From positions 1 to 64,000 of the forward strand of contig NZ_SPQM01000006.1 in NCBI RefSeq assembly GCF_004570345.1: 64,000 nucleotides of DNA. Reading direction: 5' to 3'. The notes below the pieces were generated by a model. It was not told the origin of the DNA. It worked only from the letters and a program-made list of their open reading frames with translations, and made no database searches. The DNA comes from Blastococcus sp. CT_GayMR20 (GTDB taxonomy: Bacteria > Actinomycetota > Actinomycetes > Mycobacteriales > Geodermatophilaceae). A program made the translations under genes and the position numbers. Of this stretch, positions 16,240 through 25,027 are shown in pieces. Each line of letters begins with the position of its first letter. The first letter of the stretch is position 1.

Positions 16240-17283
16240 TCAGGCGGTCGGGACCGCTCTTCCGGCAGCCAGCCGGCCGAGGACGGCACACACGTCGGCG
16301 CCGTCGTGCGGCACCCCGGTGTCGGGCAGCGCGGAGAGCACGTCGGACGCCGCCCGCGCGGCAGACGCGATGTCGGGACCGGCGGCGCTGACCGTCGCCA
16401 GCAGGGCGTCGTACCAGCCGTCCAGCCGGTCCCCCGGTTCGTACCCGCGCACCGAGACGACCTCGGCACCCGGGCCTCCGGAGCGGCCGACGGGCAGCCG
16501 CCCGGTGACCCGGCCCGCGGTTCCCGGCGGCAGCGTCGACCGCAGCTGGACGGCGACCGCGGCGCGTGCGGCCGGTCCGGCAGGTGCGGCCGCCACCGCA
16601 GCGGGTCCCCCGGCGCTGCGCAGCGCCAGCTCGACCGCGTCCACGCCGTGGGCCCGCTCCAGGACGGCCATGTCGAGAGAGAAGCCGGCGGCCACCTCGG
16701 CGAGCTCGCCGTCCGGGGAGACGCCGACGGTGACCAGGCCTCGCCAGCCGACGTCCACCAGCCGCTTCGCGCTGCGGGGGAGCTCCGCCGGGTCACCGTC
16801 CCCGGGTGTCCAGGACACCCGTGCGATGCCGGCGGCCCGGTCGCGCGAGACGAAGGTCGGGAACCGGAGACCGTCGGCGGTCACCCACGCCAGCAGACCC
16901 CGCTCGCTGGCCGGCTCCACGCCGTCGCCCCCCAGCCGCTCCAGCACGTCGGCGTCCGGACCGACCCAGGTCAGCCCCGCCGCCAGGACGGCGGCGGCCA
17001 GGCGGGCGTTCCCGGCCAGCGCCGGCGGCACCGGCAGGACGGCGCTGACCCCGCTGCGGCGGGCAGCCTCGACGATGCGGTCCACGGCGAGATAGGACTC
17101 GCTGGCCGGCGCCGGCCCGAGCAGCACGGCGTCATCGGCCAGCCGCACGTGCAAGGCCGAGCGCTCCGCCTCGGAGTGCACCGCGACCGACTTCACACCC
17201 AGCCGCGCGCACGCGGACATCACCGCGCACGCGGCCGGTCCGCGGCCGGCCACGAGCACGCTCTCGATCCCCAGCTGTGCCAC
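16240..17283 (-). CDS. Degenerate biotin carboxylase-like protein lacking the ATP-grasp core
   Basis: A 347-aa protein. Residues ~1-115 align by eye with the biotin carboxylase N-domain (VLVAGRGPAACAVMSACARLG, SEAERSALHVRLADDAVLLG, ESYLAVDRIV). Residues ~225-340 align with the carboxylase C-domain (AVAVQLRSTLPPGTAGRVTG, YDALLATVSAAGPDI). Between them the ATP-grasp B domain with its glycine-rich GGGGxG loop is missing. The catalytic stretch E-x-N-x-R is replaced by AEVAAGFSLDM, so the Asn and Arg are lost. It is probably catalytically dead. GTG at 17283 follows AGGAGGGGG. It is upstream of the biotinyl carrier gene in an apparent operon. The role is unknown; a scaffold or regulator of carboxylase subunits is inference. 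Confidence 0.7.
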   Translation of the reverse strand: MAQLGIESVLVAGRGPAACAVMSACARLGVKSVAVHSEAERSALHVRLADDAVLLGPAPASESYLAVDRIVEAARRSGVSAVLPVPPALAGNARLAAAVLAAGLTWVGPDADVLERLGGDGVEPASERGLLAWVTADGLRFPTFVSRDRAAGIARVSWTPGDGDPAELPRSAKRLVDVGWRGLVTVGVSPDGELAEVAAGFSLDMAVLERAHGVDAVELALRSAGGPAAVAAAPAGPAARAAVAVQLRSTLPPGTAGRVTGRLPVGRSGGPGAEVVSVRGYEPGDRLDGWYDALLATVSAAGPDIASAARAASDVLSALPDTGVPHDGADVCAVLGRLAAGRAVPTA

Positions 17284-17403
17284 GCCCGCCCCCTCCTGCG
17301 ACCCCCCGTCCGGAACCACCGCTGTGCAGTGAGCCGGCCCGCCTCGTGAGAGGCTTACCGAGCCAGCTTGGCGGCTCCGGCGACGCCGCGCACCCTACGT
17401 GCG

Positions 17404-17429
17404 CCCTGTCCCGGTCCGCGAGGACAGGG
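17404..17429 (+). other. Hairpin in bL37 leader
   Basis: The 8-bp stem CCCTGTCC / GGACAGGG with a 10-nt loop lies 38 nt upstream of the bL37 ATG. It could be a leader element or chance; no promoter is clearly seen in the 184-bp gap. Confidence 0.3.
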
Positions 17430-17467
17430 GTCGACCGGCCCACCAGCACCGCGAGAGGAGGGCAGCG

Positions 17468-17542
17468 ATGTCCAAGCGTGGACGCAAGCGTCGCTCCCGC
17501 AAGGGAAGCAAGGCCAATCACGGCAAGCGGCCCAACGCCTGA
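17468..17542 (+). CDS. 50S ribosomal protein bL37
   Basis: A 24-aa, very basic protein, MSKRGRKRRSRKGSKANHGK ending RPNA. It matches the tiny actinobacterial ribosomal protein bL37 found in mycobacterial ribosome structures, including the C-terminal ANHGKRPNA. AGGAG ends 7 nt before the ATG and a strong terminator follows, so this is an expressed monocistronic gene despite its size. It lies next to the sigH-rshA operon. Confidence 0.88.
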   Translation: MSKRGRKRRSRKGSKANHGKRPNA

Positions 17543-17560
17543 AAGAGGACCCGAAAGACA

Positions 17561-17593
17561 GCGCCCCTCGCCGCAGATTGCGGAGAGGGGCGC
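17561..17593. terminator. bL37/rshA bidirectional terminator
   Basis: The outer stem GCGCCCCTC / GAGGGGCGC (17561-17569 / 17585-17593) has an inner CCGC / GCGG helix and is flanked by GAAAG on the left and CTTTC on the right, so A- and T-rich edges serve both strands. It lies between convergent bL37 and rshA. Confidence 0.8.
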
Positions 17594-17608
17594 TTTCGTT
17601 AGTGCGTA

Positions 17609-17953
17609 TCAGGCGGGGGCGGGGTGGTCCCCGGCGCTCTCGGCGGTGACGCGCTGGACGCTGACCTGCGTGCCGTCCTCCTCGAAGGACACGTTGGTCA
17701 GCTGCACCTTGATGCGCTCGCGCAGGCCGGCCGGGGGTGCGTCTCCCCCGCAGCGCCGGCGCACCAGCGCCTTGAACTCCGCCTCGATGCCGAACTCCCG
17801 GAGGCACGAGGAGCAGTCCTCGAGATGCTCGGCGATGAGCGCGCGCCGCTCGTCGCCGGTCTCGTGGTCCAGGAACTCGAAGACGTGCGACAGGACGTCG
17901 TCGCACGAATGGATCTCGATCGGCTCGCCTGCGCCATGGACGTCGTCGGTCAT
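17609..17953 (-). CDS. rshA: Mycothiol-system anti-sigma factor RshA/RsrA
   Basis: A 114-aa zinc-binding anti-sigma (ZAS) protein. [16 protein letters not shown] and the HLEDCSSCL block give the H-x3-C-x2-C redox motif. Oxidation of these cysteines releases the sigma factor under thiol stress. A further Cys lies in RRRCGGD. Its ATG overlaps the sigH stop (ATGA), so synthesis is coupled to its target. Confidence 0.93.
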   Translation of the reverse strand: MTDDVHGAGEPIEIHSCDDVLSHVFEFLDHETGDERRALIAEHLEDCSSCLREFGIEAEFKALVRRRCGGDAPPAGLRERIKVQLTNVSFEEDGTQVSVQRVTAESAGDHPAPA

Positions 17954-18636
17954 GACTGGCTCGCCCCCTCACCGGCTCCGGCGCGGACGAAGCCGCGCTC
18001 GCGGGCGTAATCGGCCAACAGCTTCTGCAGTCCCCGTCGACCACGGTGCAGACGGGACATCACCGTGCCGATGGGCGTGCCCATGATCTCGGCGATCTCC
18101 TTGTAGGCGAAGCCCTCGACGTCCGCGAGGTACACCGCCAGACGGAAGTCCTCCGGCAACTGCTGGAGGGCCTCCTTGATGTCGGAGTCGGGCAGGTGGT
18201 CCAGCGCCTCGATCTCGGCGGAGCGCAGCCCGCTCGAGGTGTGCTCCTCCGCCGCGTACAGCTGCCAGTCCTGCACCTGCTCGGTGGGGTACTGCTGCGG
18301 CTGCCGCTGCTTCTTGCGGTAGCTGTTGATGTAGGTGTTGGTCAGGATCCGGTACAGCCACGCCTTGAGGTTCGTGCCCTCGGCGAACTGGTGGAAGGCC
18401 GAGTAGGCCTTCACGAAGGTCTCCTGCACGAGGTCCTCGGCGTCGGCCGGGTTGCGGGTCATCCGCAACGCCGCCGGGTAGAGCTGGTCGAGGAAGGGCA
18501 GCGCGTCGCGCTCGAAACGGGCGTCCCGCTCGGCGCGGGTCTCCGCCTCCCCGGCTCGGCTGCCGTCCGCCCGCGCTTCGGGCGTCTCGACCGGAGCCGT
18601 GTCCTCGGGGGTCTGATCTGCGGTCTGCTCAGGCAC
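17950..18636 (-). CDS. sigH: ECF RNA polymerase sigma factor SigH/SigR
   Basis: A 228-aa group IV sigma factor. An acidic N-terminal extension (~45 residues) precedes region 2 ([52 protein letters not shown]) and region 4 ([38 protein letters not shown]). It directs the disulfide/oxidative-stress regulon in mycothiol-producing actinobacteria. The GTG at 18636 is preceded by GAGAGGA. A SigR-type promoter about 135 bp upstream indicates autoregulation. Confidence 0.94.
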   Translation of the reverse strand: MPEQTADQTPEDTAPVETPEARADGSRAGEAETRAERDARFERDALPFLDQLYPAALRMTRNPADAEDLVQETFVKAYSAFHQFAEGTNLKAWLYRILTNTYINSYRKKQRQPQQYPTEQVQDWQLYAAEEHTSSGLRSAEIEALDHLPDSDIKEALQQLPEDFRLAVYLADVEGFAYKEIAEIMGTPIGTVMSRLHRGRRGLQKLLADYARERGFVRAGAGEGASQS

Positions 18637-18771
18637 CGACCGTCCTCTCTGGGGCCCCCGGATGCGGGGCGCCGCATCGATCGATCCTAGCCGCGCGGCA
18701 TCGGGGCGGCCCGGGGGGCGCCGGTGCGCGGCCCGCGGGCGGGCGCTGGAGACGGTGCTGCTCACGGCCGG

Positions 18772-18802
18772 TCCAACGGCGGGCGGGAGGGCGGGCATTC
18801 CC
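18772..18802 (-). promoter_or_regulatory. SigR/SigH-type promoter driving sigH-rshA
   Basis: On the minus strand GGGAAT (complement of 18797-18802) and GTTGGA (complement of 18772-18777) are separated by 19 nt. That fits the GGAAT-N18-GTT consensus of thiol-stress ECF factors with one extra base. The predicted leader is ~130 nt. Confidence 0.55.
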
Positions 18803-18832
18803 GGTACCGGCGAGCCGGGTCGGAACCGCCGC

Positions 18833-18847
18833 TACGCTGCGGCGCCG
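18833..18847 (+). promoter_or_regulatory. -10 box TACGCT, leaderless start
   Basis: TACGCT at 18833-18838 lies 8 nt before the GTG at 18847 of the YbaK gene. Confidence 0.45.
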
Positions 18848-19320
18848 TGGCGGCGACCCCCGCGGTGCGGGTTCTCGAACGGGCCCGGGTGGCCCACACC
18901 CTGCACCCCTACGACCCGGAGCACCCCGCCGACCAGGGGCACGGCGAGGCGGCGGTGGCCGCGCTCGGCGCCGATCCCCGCCAGGTGTTCAAGACCCTGG
19001 TGGCCCGCGTCGACGGCGTCCTCACCGTCGCGGTCGTCCCGGTGAGCGGCACGCTGGACCTCAAAGCCCTGGCCGCGGCGGTCGGCGGCCGGAAGGCGGT
19101 GATGGCCGAGCCCGCCGACGCCGAACGGACGACGGGCTACGTGCTCGGCGGCATCAGCCCGCTCGGCCAGAAGAAGGCGCTGGCCACGGTCGTCGACGAG
19201 TCGGCACTCGGCTTCGCCACGGTGATGGTGAGCGCCGGCCGCCGCGGCCTCCAGGTGGAGCTGCCACCCGCGGACCTGGTGGGCCTGACGAGGGCCCGCA
19301 CCGCACCGATCGGCCGGTGA
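18847..19320 (+). CDS. ybaK: Cys-tRNA(Pro) deacylase, YbaK/EbsC family
   Basis: A 157-aa single-domain editing protein. YbaK proteins hydrolyse Cys mischarged on tRNA(Pro). Seen here are VFKTLVARVDGVLTVAVVPV, the invariant-type Lys in DLKALAAAVGGRKAVMA, and TTGYVLGGISPLGQKKALAT. Length matches the family. It is divergent from sigH. Confidence 0.9.
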   Translation: MAATPAVRVLERARVAHTLHPYDPEHPADQGHGEAAVAALGADPRQVFKTLVARVDGVLTVAVVPVSGTLDLKALAAAVGGRKAVMAEPADAERTTGYVLGGISPLGQKKALATVVDESALGFATVMVSAGRRGLQVELPPADLVGLTRARTAPIGR

Positions 19321-19416
19321 GGTCAGGCGTTCGGGAATCGGGGACTGGACCTCAGCGCCCATGCTCCTGCGTCCTGGCGACCGCCCTGACTGCGAGCCGG
19401 CCCGACTGTCTCGTGA

Positions 19417-19432
19417 CGGCCCACGTGGGCCG
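19417..19432. other. 16-bp perfect palindrome
   Basis: CGGCCCACGTGGGCCG lies in the 138-bp gap between two convergent genes. It may act as a terminator; otherwise nothing is seen in this gap. Confidence 0.35.
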
Positions 19433-19458
19433 CCGGGGATGTTCGGGACGGGACAGGG

Positions 19459-20094
19459 TCAGGCCAGTCGGCCACGCAACGTCGATAGGCCGTCCCCGCT
19501 GAGGTGGCGGAGTGCGACGGTGCGGCCGGTGATTGCCAGCAGGAGCGCCTCGGCGTCGCCCCGCACGGTAGGACCGCTGCCGTGAGACCAGTCGATGTCA
19601 CTGGCTTCCCATCGCAGACCGTCCAGCGTTCCCTTGGGCACGACGCCACCGGCGGGCGCGGCGGTCAGGTAGGTCAGCGACGTGTGCAGGCGCTCCTGGG
19701 GGATGTCGCGGGGCAGCCCCAAGGGCCAGCGGATGTCCAGGCCGTGTACCAGCAGGTCCGTGAGGGGCGCCTCGGGACCTGCACCGGGCGGGGTGAACCG
19801 CGAGTCGGCTTTTCGACGCAGCACCTCGGTGAGCTCGCCGAACGGCCGACGTGCCTGCTCGCGGGTCAGCCGAACGTTCGCTCGGTCGAAGTTCCCGCGG
19901 CACGCCACCATGGCCAACACGAACTTCGGGATGCCTACTTCCAGCGGCACGACCAGGTGCGCAACCACGTCGTGGACGCTCCATTCCCTGCAGAGGCTCT
20001 GCGTCGCCTGCTGCTCCCCCGTCAGTCCCGACAGCAGCGCAGCCAGACCGCGACGCTCGTCGGCAATCTCCGCGAATGTGTCCACAAAGGTCAT
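19459..20094 (-). CDS. Maleylpyruvate isomerase family mycothiol-dependent enzyme (DinB-like)
   Basis: A 211-aa protein of the TIGR03083 / MDMPI_N type, a four-helix metal-binding DinB fold. WSVHDVVAHLVVPLE gives the first His pair region and LLVHGLDIRWPLG the late His and Asp. Family members use mycothiol as cofactor, but the substrate here is unknown. The C-terminal segment RWEASDIDWSHGSGP is also typical. It stands alone between two gaps. Confidence 0.82.
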   Translation of the reverse strand: MTFVDTFAEIADERRGLAALLSGLTGEQQATQSLCREWSVHDVVAHLVVPLEVGIPKFVLAMVACRGNFDRANVRLTREQARRPFGELTEVLRRKADSRFTPPGAGPEAPLTDLLVHGLDIRWPLGLPRDIPQERLHTSLTYLTAAPAGGVVPKGTLDGLRWEASDIDWSHGSGPTVRGDAEALLLAITGRTVALRHLSGDGLSTLRGRLA

Positions 20095-20281
20095 CCTCGC
20101 AGGGCAATCACGGCGTCTTCTCAGGTGCAGCTCCGGTTCTCCGGTGCAACTTCAGCCGAGACCGCGGCCAGGACGACCGGCGTCGGCTGCCCGACCGGAA
20201 CAGCGAGGCGCACACGCAGCCGGAGGCCCGACCTCGTGTCACCGGGCGCAGTGGACTTCTTCGCCTCCCCGCTCAGATCCG

Positions 20282-20863
20282 TCAACGGCGCACCCGACAG
20301 CGCAGGTGAAGCACCCGGTTGCCCTGAATCACCACGTCAGGATCCTCCAGAAGGTGCTGCGCGCGGACCGACCCGAAGTAGCGCTTGCCGGACCCGAACA
20401 CGACGGGTACGACGTCCATGCGGACCTCGTCGACCAGGCCCGCGGCAAGGACCTGGCCACCGACGTCGCCAGCAGCGACCTCCACCATGCGGTCACCCGC
20501 GAGCTCCTGCGCCCTGGCCACGGCTGCCTCGACGCCGTCGACGAAGTGGAACGGCGCCTCGGGGTCCCAACCCTGGGGCTTCGGTCGGTGCGTCACGACG
20601 ACCACGTGGTCGATCCCGCCCGGAGGTTTCCCGTCCCAGCCGTCCGTCATGTCGAAGACGTGGCGGCCGACGATCGTCGCCCCGATCTGGTCCCAGTACG
20701 GCCGGGTGTAGTCGTAGGACGCCTGCGACACCTTCAACTCGCCGCTCTCGTCCAACGGCACGTCACCGCTGGACAACCAGTCGAACAGCGGTCCGGGCTG
20801 GTCATCCTCGTCCGCGACGAAGCCGTCCACCGACACCGAGCTGTACATGACCACCTTGCCCAC
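20282..20863 (-). CDS. Dihydrofolate reductase-family protein (RibD C-terminal-like)
   Basis: A 193-aa protein with the RibD_C/DHFR-like fold. MYSSVSVDGFVADEDDQPG is the N-terminal signature, ATIVGRHVFDMTDGWDG and VVVTHRP are core strands, and VAAGDVGGQVLAAGLVDEV is the NADPH-binding segment. These proteins are widespread paralogues with undefined reductase activity. The GTG at 20863 has GAGGAGA upstream. The 187 bp between it and the preceding gene hold nothing recognisable. Confidence 0.85.
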   Translation of the reverse strand: MGKVVMYSSVSVDGFVADEDDQPGPLFDWLSSGDVPLDESGELKVSQASYDYTRPYWDQIGATIVGRHVFDMTDGWDGKPPGGIDHVVVVTHRPKPQGWDPEAPFHFVDGVEAAVARAQELAGDRMVEVAAGDVGGQVLAAGLVDEVRMDVVPVVFGSGKRYFGSVRAQHLLEDPDVVIQGNRVLHLRCRVRR

Positions 20864-20928
20864 GGGGCTCTCCTCTGCTTTGGGCTGCCCCAAATTAGCG
20901 TGTCGTGAGTTGTCGTTCCTGCAAGAGA

Positions 20929-21093
20929 TCAATCGGCCGGCAGCGGCCGGCCGTCCAGCGCGTGGCCGGGATGCTCCCGCAGAACCGCCGCCGGGTGATC
21001 GTCGGCCTCGTCCAGGGCTGACCACCGCAGGCGTCGGATGGCCGAGACTGCGCGAAGGGGCGGGTGTCCCACGAGCCGCCCTCGGCGCCACAT
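20929..21093 (-). CDS. Possible small hypothetical protein
   Basis: A 54-aa ORF (MWRRGRLVGHPPLRAVSAIR start, ending GRPLPAD) fills most of a 296-bp gap. It has no recognisable domain and no ribosome-binding site. It may be real or the remnant of a longer gene. Confidence 0.25.
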   Translation of the reverse strand: MWRRGRLVGHPPLRAVSAIRRLRWSALDEADDHPAAVLREHPGHALDGRPLPAD

Positions 21094-21159
21094 GCTCGCG
21101 CGATCGAAGTCGAGGGATCGCTACCTGAGTGGAGGCCCGACGACCTTCGCAGAGCGGTC

Positions 21160-22662
21160 TCAGCCGTACGGCGTGAGCAGCTGGTCGACCGGCGCGTGGT
21201 CGTCGGTGAGCACGTCGGCGTCGCCCACGAAGTCGGCCAGGGCGTCGCCCTCGGCGACCCGCCAGACGAGGTCGCGGTCGGTCAGCGCCTCGGCGATCGC
21301 CTCGGTCGGCAGCGGCTGCCGGGATGCGACGGCGACCAGGTTGCCGCCGTCCTCGCCCGCGAGCACCGGGATCCGCGCCAGCAGCGCGACGTGCGGGAAG
21401 ACGGCGCGCATCGTCGCCAGCTCGGCGCGCACGAAGCCCAGCGGCGGGTGGTCGATGAGGTTGACGGCGTAGACGCCGTCGTCGGCCAGGGCGTCGTCGA
21501 CGAGCTCGAGCGCCTCCCGGGTGGTGAGCTGCCACGGCACCGACAGGCCACCGAAGGCGTCGCCGACGACCAGATCGCGACCTCCCGGCGGCTCGTCGGC
21601 CAGGCCGACGCGGCCGTCGGCCACCCGGACCCGCAGCCGGTCGGAGGTCTCCAACTCGAGCTGCTCCCGGTCGATGGCGACGACCCCGGGGTCGACCTCG
21701 ATCACCAGGCTCTCGGTCCCCGGCCGGACCTCGGCGAGGTAGCGCGGCAGGGTGAGCCCGCCGCCGCCGACGTGCAGCGCCGACAGCGGCTCCCCGGCGG
21801 GGGCGACGACGTCGGTGACGGCGGCGATCGCCCGGACGTACTCGAACTCCAGGTGCGTCGGGTCGGCCAGGTCGACGTAGGAGTGCCGCAGGGTGTCGAG
21901 CAGCAGCACCCGTCCGGACCCGCGCTCGGGGTCGGCGACCACGCGGGCGCAGTGGTAGGCGGTCTCTTGCTCGCACGGGGTCGGCGCCACGGCGGCCAGT
22001 CCGGCGCCGGCCACGGCCAGCACGAGGAGCCCGGGTGGTACGCGGCCCGCACCGCCCGCCGTCCTGCGGCGCAGCAGGACGCCGACGGCGATGCCGGCCA
22101 CCACGGTGAGCCCGCCGGTGCCGACGAGGATGACGCTGCTCGGCAGGATCGCGATCAGCAGGAAGCCGGTCACGAACGTCGCGGCGATGCCGCCCAGGGT
22201 GCCGATGCCCGACAACCGGCCGACGACGGCCCCCGTCTCCGACAGAGTGGCCAGCTGCAGCTTCACCACCATCGGCGGCACCGCAGACAGCAGGGCGGCC
22301 GGGACGACGACCGCGACCGCCGCCAGCAGCAGCACTCCCCCGGCGTCGGCTCCGCTGAGCAGCGAGCCGGTGAACCGCACCAGCGGCAGGACGGCGACGA
22401 CGAGCGCGCCACCGGCCACCATCAGCGGCGCGAGCAGGCGGCGCGGGTCGGTGCGGTCGGCGGTGGCGCCCCCGGTCCACGCGCCGAGCGCGATGGCGGC
22501 GAGCGCGAAGCCGATGATCGCGGTGCTGGTCTGCAGCGTGACGCCGACGTACGGCGCGATGAGCCGCAGTCCGACGATCTCGAGCACGAGCACCGCGCCG
22601 GAGCAGAGGAAGGTGACGGTCGCCGCGACCCAGGTCGGCAGCGGGTGGGGGCCTGACTCCAC
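21160..22662 (-). CDS. Fused membrane transporter-like / spermidine synthase-like protein
   Basis: A 500-aa protein. Residues ~1-225 form about seven transmembrane helices of the kind found in actinobacterial 'fused MFS/spermidine synthase' proteins. The C-terminal ~260 residues are a Rossmann methyltransferase/spermidine synthase-like domain: LHVGGGGLTLPRYLAE is the nucleotide loop, VIEVDPGVV the acidic strand end, VVGDAFGGLSVPWQLTT the active-site loop. Substrate and activity are unproven for this family. The GTG start lies 2 bp after the SRAP gene stop, so the two are translationally linked. Confidence 0.83.
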   Translation of the reverse strand: MESGPHPLPTWVAATVTFLCSGAVLVLEIVGLRLIAPYVGVTLQTSTAIIGFALAAIALGAWTGGATADRTDPRRLLAPLMVAGGALVVAVLPLVRFTGSLLSGADAGGVLLLAAVAVVVPAALLSAVPPMVVKLQLATLSETGAVVGRLSGIGTLGGIAATFVTGFLLIAILPSSVILVGTGGLTVVAGIAVGVLLRRRTAGGAGRVPPGLLVLAVAGAGLAAVAPTPCEQETAYHCARVVADPERGSGRVLLLDTLRHSYVDLADPTHLEFEYVRAIAAVTDVVAPAGEPLSALHVGGGGLTLPRYLAEVRPGTESLVIEVDPGVVAIDREQLELETSDRLRVRVADGRVGLADEPPGGRDLVVGDAFGGLSVPWQLTTREALELVDDALADDGVYAVNLIDHPPLGFVRAELATMRAVFPHVALLARIPVLAGEDGGNLVAVASRQPLPTEAIAEALTDRDLVWRVAEGDALADFVGDADVLTDDHAPVDQLLTPYG

Positions 22663-22664
22663 CG

Positions 22665-23411
22665 TCAGAAGAGCGCGGGCTGGTCCGCGGGAGCGCTGAC
22701 CGCCTCCGACCGGGAGACCAGCTCCGGCCCGTTGTTGGCCACGTTGTTCACCGCCGTGCTGACCGGGCGCAGCTCCAGCGCCTCGACCAGCTCGGGCGGC
22801 GTCGGCTGAGCCAGCTCCTCGACGTCCTCACGGGCCGGGTCGAGCCACGCCGTCCACCGGTCGGGGGGCAGCACCAGCGGCATCCGCTCGTGGATCTCCG
22901 TCAGCGCCCCGACGGCCGGCGACGTCACGATCGTGCAGGTGTAGAGCCGGTCCTCGCCGCGGCCCCAGACCTCCCACAGGCCGGCGAAGGCGAGCAGCGA
23001 CCCGTCCTGCGGGGTGACGTAGTACGGCTGCTTGCCGGGGGAGTCCAGCCGCTTGGCCCACTCGTACCAGCCGTCGGCCGGCACCAGGCACCGGCGGGAG
23101 GCGGCGGCCTTCTTGAAGGCCGGCTTCTCGGTGAGCGACTCGACGCGGGCGTTGAGCATCCGGTTGCCGACGGAGACGTCCTTGGCCCAGGAGGGGACCA
23201 GACCCCACCGGACGGCGCGGAGCTCGCGGTGCCCGGCGCCGGTGGGTGCGCCCTCGGCGTCGCGCTCCTTCTTCCAGCGGACGACGTGCACGTCCTTCGT
23301 CGGAGCGACGTTGTAGTCGGCCGGCAGTGGCGCCTGTCCCTCCGCCCGCACGGCCTCGAACTCGAGGACCAGGTCCTCGGCCCGGCGGCTGGCGGCGTAG
23401 CGACCGCACAT
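22665..23411 (-). CDS. SRAP-domain protein (HMCES/YedK family)
   Basis: A 248-aa SRAP protein that crosslinks abasic sites in single-stranded DNA. The N-terminus MCGRYAA exposes the catalytic Cys2 after Met removal. [33 protein letters not shown] and EIHERMP (with the conserved Glu/His) are intact. It corresponds to Rv3226c beside aroA. GGGAGGA precedes the ATG at 23411; the longer open frame upstream is spurious. Confidence 0.94.
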   Translation of the reverse strand: MCGRYAASRRAEDLVLEFEAVRAEGQAPLPADYNVAPTKDVHVVRWKKERDAEGAPTGAGHRELRAVRWGLVPSWAKDVSVGNRMLNARVESLTEKPAFKKAAASRRCLVPADGWYEWAKRLDSPGKQPYYVTPQDGSLLAFAGLWEVWGRGEDRLYTCTIVTSPAVGALTEIHERMPLVLPPDRWTAWLDPAREDVEELAQPTPPELVEALELRPVSTAVNNVANNGPELVSRSEAVSAPADQPALF

Positions 23412-23547
23412 GGAGGTTCCTCCCGGATTTCCGATGTCGGGACGAACTCTAGGTGGGCCTGCTGACACCGCGCCGTCGCGCGTGGTGGGCACCGGCTCGG
23501 GTAGGGCCGTTGACGGACGGAGTTGTCGAGAGACGAGGATCACGGAC

Positions 23548-25005
23548 GTGACCGCCACGCAGAACGCACCGACCGAGCAGCCGAAGACCGCCAGCGACTC
23601 CGGGGCCCGCCCATACGCGACTGTCAACCCCTACACCGGGGAGGTCGAGAAGGAATTCCCCTTCCTGGAGGCCGGCGCCATCGACGGCGTCGTCGCGAAG
23701 GCCCACGCCGCCTTCCTCGAGTGGCGGCGGCGCCCGGTCGAGGAGCGGGCGCAGATCGTCGGGCGTGCCGGCGAGCTGATGCTCGAGCGCGCGGACGAGT
23801 TCGCCGCCCTCGTGACCCGCGAGATGGGCAAGCGCATCCAGGAGGCCGGCGGCGAGGTACAGCTGGCCGCCAGCATCCTCGACTACTACGCGAAGAACGG
23901 CCCCCGTTTCCTCGAGCCCCGCCAGATCGAGGTGATGAAGGGCGAGGCCGTCGTCGAGAACGAGCCGCTCGGCGTGATCCTGGCCATCGAGCCGTGGAAC
24001 TACCCGCTGTACCAGGTGGTCCGGGTCGCCGGGCCGAACCTCGTCCTCGGCAACGCGATCCTGCTCAAGCACGCCGAGCTGAACCCGCAGACGGCCCTGG
24101 CGATCGAGAAGTGCTTCCTCGACGCCGGCGTCCCCGAGGGCGTCTACACGAACGTCTTCCTCGCCATCCCCGACGTCGAGCAGGTCATCGCGCACCCGCT
24201 GGTGCGCGGCGTCACCCTCACCGGCAGCGAGCGGGCCGGCAGCGCCGTCGCCTCGCTGGCCGGCAAGCACCTCAAGAAGTCGGTCCTGGAGCTCGGCGGC
24301 AGCGACCCGTTCATCGTGCTCGACACCGAGGACCTCGGCCGCACGGTCAGGGCCGCGACGACGGGGCGGATGCAGAACAGTGGCCAGGCCTGCATCGCAG
24401 CCAAGCGGCTGATCGTCCCCGAGGACATCTACGAGCCGTTCGTCGAGGGCCTGAAGCAGGCGTTCTCCACCTTCTCCCCCGGCGACCCGAGCGACCCGTC
24501 GACGACGCTCGCGCCGCTGTCGAGCGAGCGGGCGGCCAAGGACCTGCACGCGCAGATCCAGGACGCGATCGACAAGGGCGCGACCGTCGTCATCGGCGGC
24601 GGCCGGCCCGACCTGCCGGGCGCCTTCGTCGAGCCGACGATCCTCACCGACGTCACCCCGGAGATGCGGGCCTACTCGGAGGAGCTCTTCGGCCCGGCCG
24701 CCGTCGTCTACAAGGTGTCGAACGAGGACGAGGCCGTCGAGCTGGCGAACAACACCACGTACGGCCTCGGCGCCGCCGTCTTCTCCGGCGACCTCGACCA
24801 GGCCCGGTCGGTCGCCGACCGGATCGAGGCCGGCATGGTGTTCGTCAACCAGCCGACCGGGTCGTCGGCCGAGCTGCCCTTCGGTGGCGTGAAGCGCTCG
24901 GGTTACGGCCGGGAGCTGTCGGAGCTCGGCATGTACGAGTTCGCCAACCGCAAGCTCACGCGCGTGCTGCCGGCCAAGAAGGCGGACAAGCCGCAGGCCG
25001 GTTGA
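23548..25005 (+). CDS. NAD(P)-dependent aldehyde dehydrogenase, succinate-semialdehyde type
   Basis: A 485-aa aldehyde dehydrogenase. [28 protein letters not shown] (general base Glu) and [11 protein letters not shown] (catalytic Cys) are intact, ending with [16 protein letters not shown]. The [11 protein letters not shown] context and length resemble succinate-semialdehyde dehydrogenases, but the exact aldehyde is not certain. The start is the GTG at 23548, giving [11 protein letters not shown]. aroA follows 22 bp downstream. Confidence 0.85.
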   Translation: MTATQNAPTEQPKTASDSGARPYATVNPYTGEVEKEFPFLEAGAIDGVVAKAHAAFLEWRRRPVEERAQIVGRAGELMLERADEFAALVTREMGKRIQEAGGEVQLAASILDYYAKNGPRFLEPRQIEVMKGEAVVENEPLGVILAIEPWNYPLYQVVRVAGPNLVLGNAILLKHAELNPQTALAIEKCFLDAGVPEGVYTNVFLAIPDVEQVIAHPLVRGVTLTGSERAGSAVASLAGKHLKKSVLELGGSDPFIVLDTEDLGRTVRAATTGRMQNSGQACIAAKRLIVPEDIYEPFVEGLKQAFSTFSPGDPSDPSTTLAPLSSERAAKDLHAQIQDAIDKGATVVIGGGRPDLPGAFVEPTILTDVTPEMRAYSEELFGPAAVVYKVSNEDEAVELANNTTYGLGAAVFSGDLDQARSVADRIEAGMVFVNQPTGSSAELPFGGVKRSGYGRELSELGMYEFANRKLTRVLPAKKADKPQAG

Positions 25006-25027
25006 GAACCCCAGGCAGAATGGCGCT

